From Candidatus Nealsoniibacteriota bacterium (GTDB lineage: Bacteria > Patescibacteriota > Minisyncoccia > Minisyncoccales > PWPS01): a DNA stretch of 19,804 bases. The stretch spans positions 1 through 19,804 of the forward strand of contig PWII01000064.1 in NCBI GenBank assembly GCA_003561025.1, written 5' to 3'. Made by a program: the position numbers and the translations under genes. The number at the start of each line of letters is the position of its first letter. The first letter of the stretch is position 1. The notes under the pieces were generated by a model. It worked only from the letters and a program-made list of their open reading frames with translations, did not search any database and was not told the origin of the DNA. Positions 1 through 5,821 of the stretch are shown one piece after another.

Positions 1-527
1 AAGACAATCATTCCGTATTGTGCAAAAAAGAGTTGCACTTTTCTTGACATGCTTGGAAAAAAAGTGAACAAGACATGCGATCCGTCAAGAGGAGGAATTG
101 GCAAAAGATTAAATAACGCAAGAAGAAGATTTATAAAAACAACCACGCCAAAGGCAAAAAGAAGTGTCGGATTTTCTTGTATTGCAGGGATAAATCTAAT
201 AAAGATACCAAATAAAAGAGCAAGACCGATATTTGATAAAGGGCCCGCCAAGGCGACCTTCATCTGTGCACGCTCACCTCTTAAATTATTTGGATTAATC
301 GGTACTGGCTTTGCTACACCAATAATAAAGGGCGTCGGTAAAATAAACATCATTACAGGCAAAATTATCGTATAAAAGGGGTCGATATGAGGTATAGGAT
401 TAAAGGTAAGCCTTCCCATATTTTTTGCAGTAGAATCACCAAGACTGTAAGCAGCAAGACCGTGTGCATATTCATGTAGAATCGCAGAAAATATAAGAAC
501 TACCAAAAGAAATATTGCATTTTCCAT
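1..527 (-). CDS. Site-2 protease family (M50) membrane metalloprotease, C-terminus cut off by window edge
   Basis: About 175 residues are readable before the window edge, starting at the ATG at 527-525. The first transmembrane helix carries the zinc-binding motif HEYAH (about residues 18-22) right after the hydrophobic N-terminus, and a later helix carries LLPIPPLDGS, the second M50 signature in which the Asp is the third zinc ligand. Between them are further hydrophobic segments and the conserved AKPVPINP and LAGPLSN stretches. This matches the short M50 branch without PDZ domains, often annotated as Zn-dependent protease or SpoIVFB/YwhC-like. Family knowledge says such enzymes cut substrates inside the membrane; the substrate cannot be guessed. 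The gene is the outermost minus-strand gene here and nothing downstream is visible. A candidate promoter at 535-563 would give an almost leaderless mRNA. Identification of the family is secure; the exact subgroup is not. Confidence 0.9.
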   Translation of the reverse strand, partial: MENAIFLLVVLIFSAILHEYAHGLAAYSLGDSTAKNMGRLTFNPIPHIDPFYTIILPVMMFILPTPFIIGVAKPVPINPNNLRGERAQMKVALAGPLSNIGLALLFGIFIRFIPAIQENPTLLFAFGVVVFINLLLALFNLLPIPPLDGSHVLFTFFPSMSRKVQLFFAQYGMIV

Positions 528-534
528 AAGACAG

Positions 535-563
535 ATAATACCAAAATTTTACAACAAGTGCAA
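535..563 (-). promoter_or_regulatory. Candidate promoter for the M50 protease gene
   Basis: On the minus strand TTGCAC (558-563) is followed after 17 bases by TATTAT (535-540). The -10 box matches consensus at 5 of 6 positions, the -35 box only at 3. Transcription would start only a few bases before the ATG at 527, so the mRNA would be nearly leaderless. Weakly supported. Confidence 0.3.
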
Positions 564-597
564 ATTATCTCTACTCCCACCACTCTTCACACATTCT

Positions 598-629
598 CCC
601 CACGTACACCCCCGGGGTGTACGAAGGGG
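598..629. repeat. REP-like palindrome, copy downstream of the transposase
   Basis: An imperfect GC-rich palindrome in an AT-rich background. The arms CGTACACCCC (603-612) and GGGGTGTACG (614-623) are perfectly complementary around one central C. Outer CCCC (598-601) and GGGG (626-629) extend the symmetry, with an AA in place of the T needed for a perfect match. It lies 17 bases past the stop of the transposase gene. The same core recurs upstream of that gene at 1347-1377, and no third copy was seen in this window. Confidence 0.85.
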
Positions 630-646
630 AGGAGAAGTTTATTTTT

Positions 647-1321
647 TTATTCTGCTACTAGCTTCTTAATTATTGCAAGTTCTTTTTGATAACTTTTTCT
701 GTCTGAAACAAATTTACTATAATTGCTCGGATTAATAGAGAAAAATTCTTTGAAATCACAAAGAGGATACTTTATTTTCTTGTCCTTGAGATATTCAGGA
801 TAAGAAGAATATTTCCATTTATCTGCACCATTAACCAAGCCAGACGTAACTGGGTTTAGATGAATATATCGGGTAAGATGTAAGAGTTGTTCATCAGAAT
901 CAATAATAATATTTTTAAACCTATCTTCCCATAAACCTCCCTTTCTATTGTACTTTGTATTAAAATAACGCGTATAAGAATTAGATAAGTCTCCAACAAA
1001 GGTTGATATGCCATTGTCTTTTATCTGTTTTAATACCAGATGAAAATGGGTCGGCATAAGGCAGTATGCAATAATTTGAACATTTTTGCTATTGTCTTTT
1101 GTCTCACTTAAAAAAATCTCCTCAAAAGATTTTTTTTGAGATTCAACTAATTCCAAAAAACGAGCAAATCGAGGGATCTCTCTATTTCTGACAGAAAAGA
1201 AGCGTAACATCTGAGTCATGCGAATATAGTCTTTATCAGAAGTAAATATTTTATACCCAGCAATGCTTTTATTTAAAACATGATAAACACTACCAGTATA
1301 TAGAGGCTCTTTTCTTTTCAT
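647..1321 (-). CDS. REP-associated tyrosine transposase (RAYT), IS200-like Y1 family
   Basis: A 224-residue protein starting at ATG 1321. It has the Y1 transposase HUH motif in LMPTHFHLVL (His92 and His94) and the RAYT hallmark RYIHLNPVTSGLV (about 151-163); Tyr152 there is the likely nucleophile by comparison with known RAYTs. A WKYSSYPEY stretch follows, as is usual for this family. Family members nick and rejoin single-stranded DNA at REP palindromes and are usually single-copy, domesticated genes rather than active insertion sequences. This fits here: the gene has no partner ORF, but GC-rich palindromes with the same core sit on both sides. A TATACT box (1329-1334) just upstream has its -35 position inside the upstream palindrome, which hints that binding of the transposase to the palindrome could repress its own gene. 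The frame is intact, so the protein may be functional. Confidence 0.9.
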   Translation of the reverse strand: MKRKEPLYTGSVYHVLNKSIAGYKIFTSDKDYIRMTQMLRFFSVRNREIPRFARFLELVESQKKSFEEIFLSETKDNSKNVQIIAYCLMPTHFHLVLKQIKDNGISTFVGDLSNSYTRYFNTKYNRKGGLWEDRFKNIIIDSDEQLLHLTRYIHLNPVTSGLVNGADKWKYSSYPEYLKDKKIKYPLCDFKEFFSINPSNYSKFVSDRKSYQKELAIIKKLVAE

Positions 1322-1346
1322 TAAAAAAAGTATAACAAAAAACAGA

Positions 1347-1377
1347 CCCCACGTACACCCCCGGGGTGTACGTGGGG
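1347..1377. repeat. REP-like palindrome, copy upstream of the transposase
   Basis: A perfect 31-base palindrome: CCCCACGTACACCCC (1347-1361), a central C, then the exact reverse complement (1363-1377). It shares the core CGTACACCCC/GGGGTGTACG with 603-623. It lies 25 bases upstream of the transposase start. The bases at 1352-1357 inside it occupy the -35 position (17-base spacing) relative to the TATACT box at 1329-1334, so palindrome and promoter overlap. As single-stranded DNA or RNA each strand would form a strong hairpin. Confidence 0.88.
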
Positions 1378-1436
1378 ATTTATGCTTTGCTTAGGGCGGA
1401 CATTATCACGTTGGGCTAACATCTCCATGCAGTCTA

Positions 1437-1464
1437 TTGAAAAATTATTCTTATTGAGTATAAT
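1437..1464 (+). promoter_or_regulatory. Promoter of the rpmB-tRNA-Pro unit
   Basis: TTGAAA (1437-1442) and a perfect TATAAT (1459-1464) are separated by 16 bases. Transcription would start near 1471, about 48 bases before the rpmB ATG. This is one of the best sigma-70-type matches in the window. The 60 bases before it (1378-1436) hold nothing recognisable. Confidence 0.65.
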
Positions 1465-1518
1465 TACTTTGTTTTATAAAAAGCAATATTAAAAGTTACT
1501 TGTCTAAAAAAAATAGTT

Positions 1519-1743
1519 ATGTCAAAAAAATGTGATATCTGCGAAAAAAAGTCAGTTATGCAGAGTGGGAGAAAGAAATTAATGTCAAAATATAATCCGA
1601 CACCAAAGAAAAGAAAGTTTCCCAATTTGCACAAAACACTTATTCCTCTCGGCATTAAGCAAAAAAACTTTACTAAATTCGCAGGAAAAAAAGTTAATGC
1701 TTGTGCGAAGTGTATCAAGACATTAGGTAAAGAAGAAAAATAG
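1519..1743 (+). CDS. rpmB: Large-subunit ribosomal protein bL28
   Basis: A 74-residue basic protein. It opens with MSKKCDICEKKSVMQSG, ends in VNACAKCIKTLGKEEK, and carries KKRKFPNLHKTLIP in the middle, matching the bL28 pattern in which a C-x2-C pair near each end makes a zinc knuckle and the central basic strand contacts 23S rRNA. This is the zinc-binding (C+) form. It is compact, at the short end of the family. The ATG at 1519 follows an A-rich leader without a Shine-Dalgarno match. It has a good promoter at 1437-1464 and is probably co-transcribed with the tRNA 45 bases downstream. A hydrophobic ORF on the opposite strand is only its shadow. Confidence 0.9.
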   Translation: MSKKCDICEKKSVMQSGRKKLMSKYNPTPKKRKFPNLHKTLIPLGIKQKNFTKFAGKKVNACAKCIKTLGKEEK

Positions 1744-1788
1744 CTCTTTTCTAATTTTACACTTACTACTAACTTTATAGCTACAATA

Positions 1789-1862
1789 CGGGCCGTGGCC
1801 TAGAGGCTTAGGGCGCACGCATGGGGTGCGTGAGATCGCTGGTTCAAATCCAGTCGGCCCGA
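1789..1862 (+). tRNA. tRNA-Pro (anticodon GGG)
   Basis: All cloverleaf parts can be folded by hand. The acceptor stem pairs CGGGCCG (1789-1795) with CGGCCCG (1855-1861), 7 of 7. The D arm pairs GCCT (1798-1801) with GGGC (1811-1814). The anticodon stem pairs CACGC (1816-1820) with GCGTG (1828-1832), and the loop ATGGGGT places GGG at 1823-1825, reading CCC and CCU. The variable loop has 5 bases. The T arm pairs GCTGG with CCAGT around TTCAAAT, with one G-U pair. The discriminator base is A1862. The CCA end is not encoded, so a CCA-adding enzyme is needed. Confidence 0.95.
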
Positions 1863-1906
1863 CTAAAGGCAATAAATAAGGTTATCTAATTTTAGTTGCA
1901 AAACTT

Positions 1907-1930
1907 CTGGCTTATGCCGGATCTTTATTT
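1907..1930 (+). terminator. Possible weak terminator after tRNA-Pro
   Basis: A five-base-pair hairpin CTGGC/GCCGG (1907-1911 and 1916-1920, one G-U pair) with loop TTAT is followed by a T-rich run broken by A and C (ATCTTTATTTT). It lies 44 bases beyond the tRNA. It is short, so only a modest candidate. Confidence 0.35.
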
Positions 1931-1996
1931 TAAGAATTAAGACTGTGCTAAAATCTTTAATCTTCGACAAAAATTATTTTTTAATCTAATCAAACA

Positions 1997-3004
1997 TTGA
2001 GTAGTCTTCTTTACGCTATCATAATAATGCTTTTAGGATCCGGCTTTTTCTCCGCAACCGAGTCAGCCTTTTTTTCTGTTCCAATAAACAAGGCAAAGAT
2101 TCTTGCTAATCAGAAAAAGAGAGGCGCAGAGTATCTTTTACGAATAAAAAAAGATATGCGTCCTATAATAAGCGTTCTTGTCGTCTTTACCAATATCTTT
2201 AATATCGCAGGTAGTATATTTGTCGGTGCTATTGCGGCAGAAGTTTTTGGTAGCTCAAGTATCGGAATATTTTCCGCTGTCCTCACCTTTCTCGTAATTA
2301 TCTTTGCAGAGATAATCCCAAAAAGTATCGGTGAGACATTTGCTGTTCCTATGGGTCTTATTTTAGCAAAGCCGCTTTTTTATATTGCCAAAATATTTTC
2401 TCCTCTAATTTTTATTGTTGAATTGTTTACAAAATCATTACCCAAGAAAAAAAAGACCATATCCGAAGAAGAGATTCGCACATTGAGTAATCTCGGTTTT
2501 TTGGAAGGCGTTATCGAGGAAGATGAAAAAGAGATGATTAATCGTGTCTTTTTGCTAAATGATTTGACGGCAAAAGATGTAATGACACCACGCATAATAG
2601 TAACCGCATTTAATGCCGATAAGAAATTAAAGGAAGTAGAAAAAGAGATATACTCTCTTAGCCACTCAAGAATTCCAATTTTTAAAGAAAATCTGGATAA
2701 TGTTATAGGGATTTGCCACCAGAGAGATCTTCTTATCTCTCTTGCAAAAGAAGAAAAAGAGAAATCTTTGCTATCCTTTGCCAACAGAGAAGTAATAACC
2801 ATTTCTGAAGCTCAAAAAATTGATAAACTCATTCCTCTTTTTCAAAAACAGAGATGTCACTTGGCAATAGTAAAAGACGAATTCGGAGGAACCTCCGGTA
2901 TAATAACACTCGAAGATGTGTTAGAGCAAATTATAGGAAATATTGTCGATGAGACAGATAAAATTACAAATTTAAGAGAAAAGGCGAAAAAAAATAAAAA
3001 TTAG
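1997..3004 (+). CDS. CNNM (DUF21)/CBS-domain membrane protein, hemolysin C/CorC-like
   Basis: A 335-residue protein. The first about 150 residues form the CNNM/DUF21 membrane domain: hydrophobic helices, with SGFFSATESAFFSV in the first and EIIPKSIGET near the end. Residues about 190-320 are a CBS pair, including DVMTPRI, SRIPIFKENLDNVIGI and the signature DEFGGTSGIITLEDVLEQIIGNI. Relatives act in Mg2+ or other cation transport and bind nucleotides at the CBS pair; the role here is inferred. The usual C-terminal CorC/HlyC domain (about 80-90 residues) is missing: the protein ends soon after the CBS pair with a lysine-rich tail. The start is a TTG at 1997; the next Met (residue 11) would cut into the first helix. 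Its stop overlaps the stop of the convergent YbaB gene by four bases. Confidence 0.88.
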   Translation: MSSLLYAIIIMLLGSGFFSATESAFFSVPINKAKILANQKKRGAEYLLRIKKDMRPIISVLVVFTNIFNIAGSIFVGAIAAEVFGSSSIGIFSAVLTFLVIIFAEIIPKSIGETFAVPMGLILAKPLFYIAKIFSPLIFIVELFTKSLPKKKKTISEEEIRTLSNLGFLEGVIEEDEKEMINRVFLLNDLTAKDVMTPRIIVTAFNADKKLKEVEKEIYSLSHSRIPIFKENLDNVIGICHQRDLLISLAKEEKEKSLLSFANREVITISEAQKIDKLIPLFQKQRCHLAIVKDEFGGTSGIITLEDVLEQIIGNIVDETDKITNLREKAKKNKN

Positions 3005-3246
3005 CGAAGTGATTGCATCTTTTGTGCAGCAAACATCTGTACCTTTTTTATAATTTCGTTAAAACAACTTTTAAGCACCCTCTCCTGCTCATCCCTTTCA
3101 AGATCCTCATTAAGAGAAACCTCTTCTATCTCCATCTTTCCATTCATAACGACCTTCACGCCCTTCTCTTCTACCTCAAAGCTCTCTTTTTGTAGCTCTT
3201 TTTGTAATCTATAAAGCTCTTTGGCTTGTTTCATCTGATCAAACAT
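3001..3246 (-). CDS. YbaB/EbfC-family nucleoid-associated DNA-binding protein
   Basis: An 81-residue protein. A heptad-like helix MFDQMKQAKELYRLQKELQK is followed by a beta segment VKVVMNGKMEIEEVSLN and a C-terminal helix rich in charged residues ending KKVQMFAAQKMQ. This order and the N-terminal spacing MKQAKELYRLQKEL match YbaB/EbfC, a tweezer-shaped dimer that binds DNA. At 81 residues it is shorter than the usual about 100-110. It lies nine bases downstream of the 7-TM gene, so the two are likely co-transcribed; it is not next to dnaX or recR as in many bacteria. Its TAA overlaps the convergent CNNM gene's TAG. Confidence 0.82.
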   Translation of the reverse strand: MFDQMKQAKELYRLQKELQKESFEVEEKGVKVVMNGKMEIEEVSLNEDLERDEQERVLKSCFNEIIKKVQMFAAQKMQSLR

Positions 3247-3255
3247 ATTTTTTTA

Positions 3256-4068
3256 TTACTTTTTATCTTTTTTATTACTTGTTATCTTTTTTGCTCTTTC
3301 TCCCTTATAATTAACACTGGACACAAGACATACCGCTGCCAATATAAAAGATAGGCTTGCCACAGTCTCAGAAAGAATAAATCTACCCGCACCATAAATA
3401 ATTTGACTTTCTCCTTTTACAAAAACATCAAAAATAGATTCATAAGAAAGATAGAAGAGAAAAAAATAATCAAAAATAACAGCCAATAGAAAAAAGAGAC
3501 ACCCCATTCCTATCATGATAGATCTTCCAAAAGCAATCTCATTTTTTCGTTGCTTTTTTGCAAACTGAAAATAGAATACTGTCGCAAAAATAAGTGAAAT
3601 AGCAAAAAAGAAATTAACTATATTTGAGCTATAATTAATAAAGTAGTTAGAAGATGTGAAATAGTAGTCATTTGCTTTAATATCAGCCCCGCCCTCTGTC
3701 AAGCCGATAAAGTTAAGTAGTGTGCTTATAATTACAACAAAAGTCATTGCAATAATGTAAAATCTTTCTATTATTCTAGAATTTATTAGCCTAAGAGGTA
3801 TTAAGCAAAAAAAGATTCCCCCGACAAGCAAAAGGGGTTTAAATAGAGAGACAACGGCAAGAGAAATTTGAGGGTCTTTTATGATTACTTCCGGAAGAGA
3901 TCGTGTAAGCAGATAGATAGCTATAAAGATAAATCCATAAAAGAAATAGCGAATAGTATCACTCTTTTTCTTTTTTCGAAAAACAAGATACATCTTTGTC
4001 CCGGAAACAAGCAAAACAAAAGTTGCTACAAGATAAAAAGACGATATTAGATAAATTTCTTTTTCCAT
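3256..4068 (-). CDS. Unidentified seven-transmembrane protein
   Basis: I do not recognise the family. Seven hydrophobic helices can be seen at about residues 5-28, 41-60, 72-96, 105-124, 142-165, 185-212 and 229-250, followed by a strongly basic tail (KGERAKKITSNKKDKK) that should be cytoplasmic. There is no obvious catalytic motif and no fused kinase, HAMP or GGDEF domain, although 7-TM bundles of this size often form the sensor part of such proteins. I chose the ATG at 4068 (270 residues); an in-frame TTG at 4083 would add five residues. A TATAAT at 4096-4101 lies a suitable distance upstream but without a convincing -35 box. The gene runs into ybaB after nine bases. Confidence 0.7.
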   Translation of the reverse strand: MEKEIYLISSFYLVATFVLLVSGTKMYLVFRKKKKSDTIRYFFYGFIFIAIYLLTRSLPEVIIKDPQISLAVVSLFKPLLLVGGIFFCLIPLRLINSRIIERFYIIAMTFVVIISTLLNFIGLTEGGADIKANDYYFTSSNYFINYSSNIVNFFFAISLIFATVFYFQFAKKQRKNEIAFGRSIMIGMGCLFFLLAVIFDYFFLFYLSYESIFDVFVKGESQIIYGAGRFILSETVASLSFILAAVCLVSSVNYKGERAKKITSNKKDKK

Positions 4069-4231
4069 ATTAATTAATCCCAATAATTAGATATTATTAT
4101 ATAACAAAAATACCTAAAAAAAGAGTATAACTTTTTTAATTTATTTGCAAGGACAGCTCTTCTATTAAAAAGTTGTCGCGATTTAACATAAGAAAAAAAG
4201 ATAAAATTACAAATAGCTTTACGCGCTCTTT

Positions 4232-4261
4232 AAAAACTAAAAATACCTCTTATTGAGGTAT
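4232..4261 (-). terminator. Intrinsic terminator of the small RNA unit
   Basis: On the minus strand ATACCTC and GAGGTAT form a perfect 7-bp stem with a five-base loop (AATAA), and the next bases are TTTTTAGTTTTT. There is no T-tract on the plus-strand side, so the direction is minus. It begins eight bases past the closing stem of the RNA at 4269-4393. Confidence 0.8.
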
Positions 4262-4268
4262 CCTTAGG

Positions 4269-4393
4269 CCTGCTCATTTCAGAAAATCTGAGAATAAATT
4301 AAGGTGGGTGCCTCAGTCATAACCCACGGGCTATGAATCATTTTCGGCTCCCTAAAAAAGATAATTCAGATTTTTTGTTTTAAATGAGCAGGT
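4269..4393 (-). ncRNA. Structured small RNA with its own promoter and terminator; 6S-like architecture
   Basis: Read on the minus strand, the region folds into one long rod. The closing stem is CCTGCTCATTT/AAATGAGCAGG (4382-4392 with 4269-4279, 11 bp, perfect). After a 7/3-base internal loop comes AAAATCTGA/TCAGATTTT (9 bp). Then an A/U-rich bubble of 13 and 14 bases opens. Above it are GGGAGCC/GGCACCC (7 positions, one A-A mismatch) and an apical stem TCATAGCC/GGTTATGA with loop CGTG. A promoter sits just upstream and an intrinsic terminator just downstream. No ORF fits. The rod with a central bubble resembles 6S RNA, which mimics an open promoter and binds RNA polymerase; the transcript (about 160 bases) is a little short for 6S. 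It lacks SRP RNA, tmRNA and RNase P hallmarks. The unit is well supported; the 6S identity is only inferred. Confidence 0.7.
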
Positions 4394-4399
4394 AATTCT

Positions 4400-4427
4400 A
4401 TTGTATCTCTTCTTTCTTTTTCGTCAA
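4400..4427 (-). promoter_or_regulatory. Promoter of the small RNA
   Basis: TTGACG (4422-4427, 5 of 6) and TACAAT (4400-4405, 5 of 6) are separated by 16 bases on the minus strand. The expected start, about seven bases past the -10 box, falls at 4393, the base just before the closing stem of the RNA. This agreement between promoter and structure supports both. Confidence 0.7.
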
Positions 4428-4491
4428 GCCCAAGTGTTGTACAATGCAAGATGATACTGAAATGATATCTTCTCTCTTTATCCTTCTTGAA

Positions 4492-4722
4492 GGGATCCCT
4501 CGACAAGCTCGGGATGACGAGGAGTCAGGGGATTCTTCGGAGGAGTGTGAGGGGATTCTTCGGAGGAGTGTGAGGGGATTCTTCGGAGGAGTGTGAGGGG
4601 ATTCTTCGGAGGAGTGTGAGGGGATTCTTCGGCTAGCGCCTCAGAATGACAAAAGGGGAATTCAGAATGACAAAGGGGGAATTCAAAATGACAAAAGATG
4701 TGAAGGGATTCTTCGACAAGCC
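4492..4722. repeat. Intergenic repeat island with four 23-bp tandem units
   Basis: This fills the space between the small RNA promoter and the adenylate-kinase gene. Four identical 23-base units, GGGGATTCTTCGGAGGAGTGTGA, stand head to tail at 4528-4619, followed by a partial fifth (4620-4632). The flanks hold related pieces: a GGATCCCTCGACAAGCTCGGG-type element (4493-4518), GATTCTTCGGCTAGCGCC leading into TCAGAATGAC (4623-4650), and two further TCA(G/A)AATGACAAA copies (to 4695). The same motifs recur at 7864-8075. There are no unique spacers, so this is not CRISPR. Because 23 is not a multiple of three, an ORF through it (4478-4831, minus) shifts repeat frame at each unit and is spurious. 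Confidence 0.88.
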
Positions 4723-4725
4723 AAT

Positions 4726-5799
4726 CTAGTTGCTCTTTAATAGTTCCGCGAGCTGCTTTATGAAAGAAACAACAACGGGAGGAGCCATTAAGCTGTAACT
4801 TTCTACTCCATTGTCGTCCTTGATAACCCACGGCGTTTCAATAATATCAACCTCTCCCTTTTCTTCGTTCCACTTATAGTTGTATTCGGGTGTAAGCTCG
4901 TATTTAGAAACGTATTTATCCGCCTCTTCTACCGGAACAGAGTTACGAAGAAGTATTTTTGGTATTCCGTATAAATTAAATGCCTGCTTAATGAGTTTTT
5001 CGTCCGTCTCTAGTCTTCCTCTGATTGGATCTATACCGGCCTCATCTCCCTCTTTTCTTACCATCTTTTCACCAACACAATCTTTATTATCACAAATTAA
5101 ATTAAATTCATCTTTCTCTTTGTTATAATCAATCTTTGATGTCGGAAGAAGCTTTAGATTCCGTGAAGTATTACACTTTGGACAAATTTTTCTCCACTTT
5201 ACTCTCTCGTCTATTACTTGTTCTGGAACATCAATTAAAACAAAAAAGTCGGCATCATCACGATAATCAATTAGATCACGAAAAAAGAGTGAATATGATA
5301 TCTGATCCATATTTCTGGGAAAACCGTCTATAAAGATAACTTTCCTTCCACGCTTAGAAATCTCTCTTTTTACCATTGTTAGTATAAAATCGGTCGGCAA
5401 CAATTTTGTCGTACTTCTTCCCTGCAATATCTCCATTATCTCTTCAATTGAATTTACCCCTCTATAGTTCTTTTCTAGGAACGAGAGAAGCTCTCTCTTT
5501 TTGTCTTCATCCTTCAACTCTTTATCTATCTCTCTTATCATGTCTCCAATTGAAAAATGGTCTATCTTTTCCGGATCAATTACTTCAGCAAGCATTTTAG
5601 AGTAAGTTCCCTTTCCCGCACTCTTTTTTCCTAAAAGATATACGATAAAGGCGCTTTCTTCCAAGTATCTCTGTATCGCCCCTATCTCATCACTAGCCTT
5701 AAATAAAAAGTATTCTTCTCTCTCTTTTGGGTCAGAAAGGTTAAAAGGACGGTCATTCTCTTTTTTTGTCTTAAAAATGGGAAACTCTAAATCTTTCAT
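4726..5799 (-). CDS. Adenylate-kinase-like nucleoside monophosphate kinase with long extensions
   Basis: A 357-residue protein from the ATG at 5799. The P-loop GKKSAGKGT is at residues 57-65, followed by FSIGDMIRE (NMP-binding), the Walker-B-like strand VIFIDGFPRNMDQ, and a LID insert with CPKC and CDNKDC pairs that probably binds zinc. GRLETDEKLIKQAF, the end of the kinase core, follows. Such enzymes interconvert AMP, ATP and ADP. Two things are unusual: about 50 residues before the P-loop and about 60 after the core, where normal adenylate kinase has about 215 residues in all. The tail (ETPWVIKDDNGVESYSL) matches nothing I know. An in-frame ATG at 5847 would overlap the upstream LOG gene and is less likely. 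It lies 22 bases after that gene, so the two are probably an operon. It may be a second, diverged kinase rather than the main adk. Confidence 0.82.
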   Translation of the reverse strand: MKDLEFPIFKTKKENDRPFNLSDPKEREEYFLFKASDEIGAIQRYLEESAFIVYLLGKKSAGKGTYSKMLAEVIDPEKIDHFSIGDMIREIDKELKDEDKKRELLSFLEKNYRGVNSIEEIMEILQGRSTTKLLPTDFILTMVKREISKRGRKVIFIDGFPRNMDQISYSLFFRDLIDYRDDADFFVLIDVPEQVIDERVKWRKICPKCNTSRNLKLLPTSKIDYNKEKDEFNLICDNKDCVGEKMVRKEGDEAGIDPIRGRLETDEKLIKQAFNLYGIPKILLRNSVPVEEADKYVSKYELTPEYNYKWNEEKGEVDIIETPWVIKDDNGVESYSLMAPPVVVSFIKQLAELLKSN

Positions 5800-5821
5800 A
5801 TTTTTAATTTTAAAATAATAA

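Noticed and set aside
49..375. 108-residue plus-strand ORF at the left edge
   Set aside because: It is antisense to the M50 protease, whose HEYAH and LDG motifs are unmistakable.
1783..1788. TACAAT as the tRNA-Pro promoter -10 box
   Set aside because: It touches the first base of the mature tRNA, leaving no room for a start site; co-transcription with rpmB is simpler.
4269..4393. SRP RNA, tmRNA or RNase P RNA
   Set aside because: It lacks the SRP GGAA/GCAG loop pattern, a tRNA-like end with tag ORF, and the size and conserved core of RNase P.
4528..4632. Possible CRISPR array
   Set aside because: The units are contiguous with no spacers, and no cas genes are in the window. The same holds for 7931-8075.
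4478..4831. 117-residue minus-strand ORF rich in CHSEFP and PHTPPKNPLT repeats
   Set aside because: It is translation of the 23-bp tandem repeats and dispersed intergenic elements, shifts repeat frame each unit, and overlaps the end of the adenylate-kinase-like gene.
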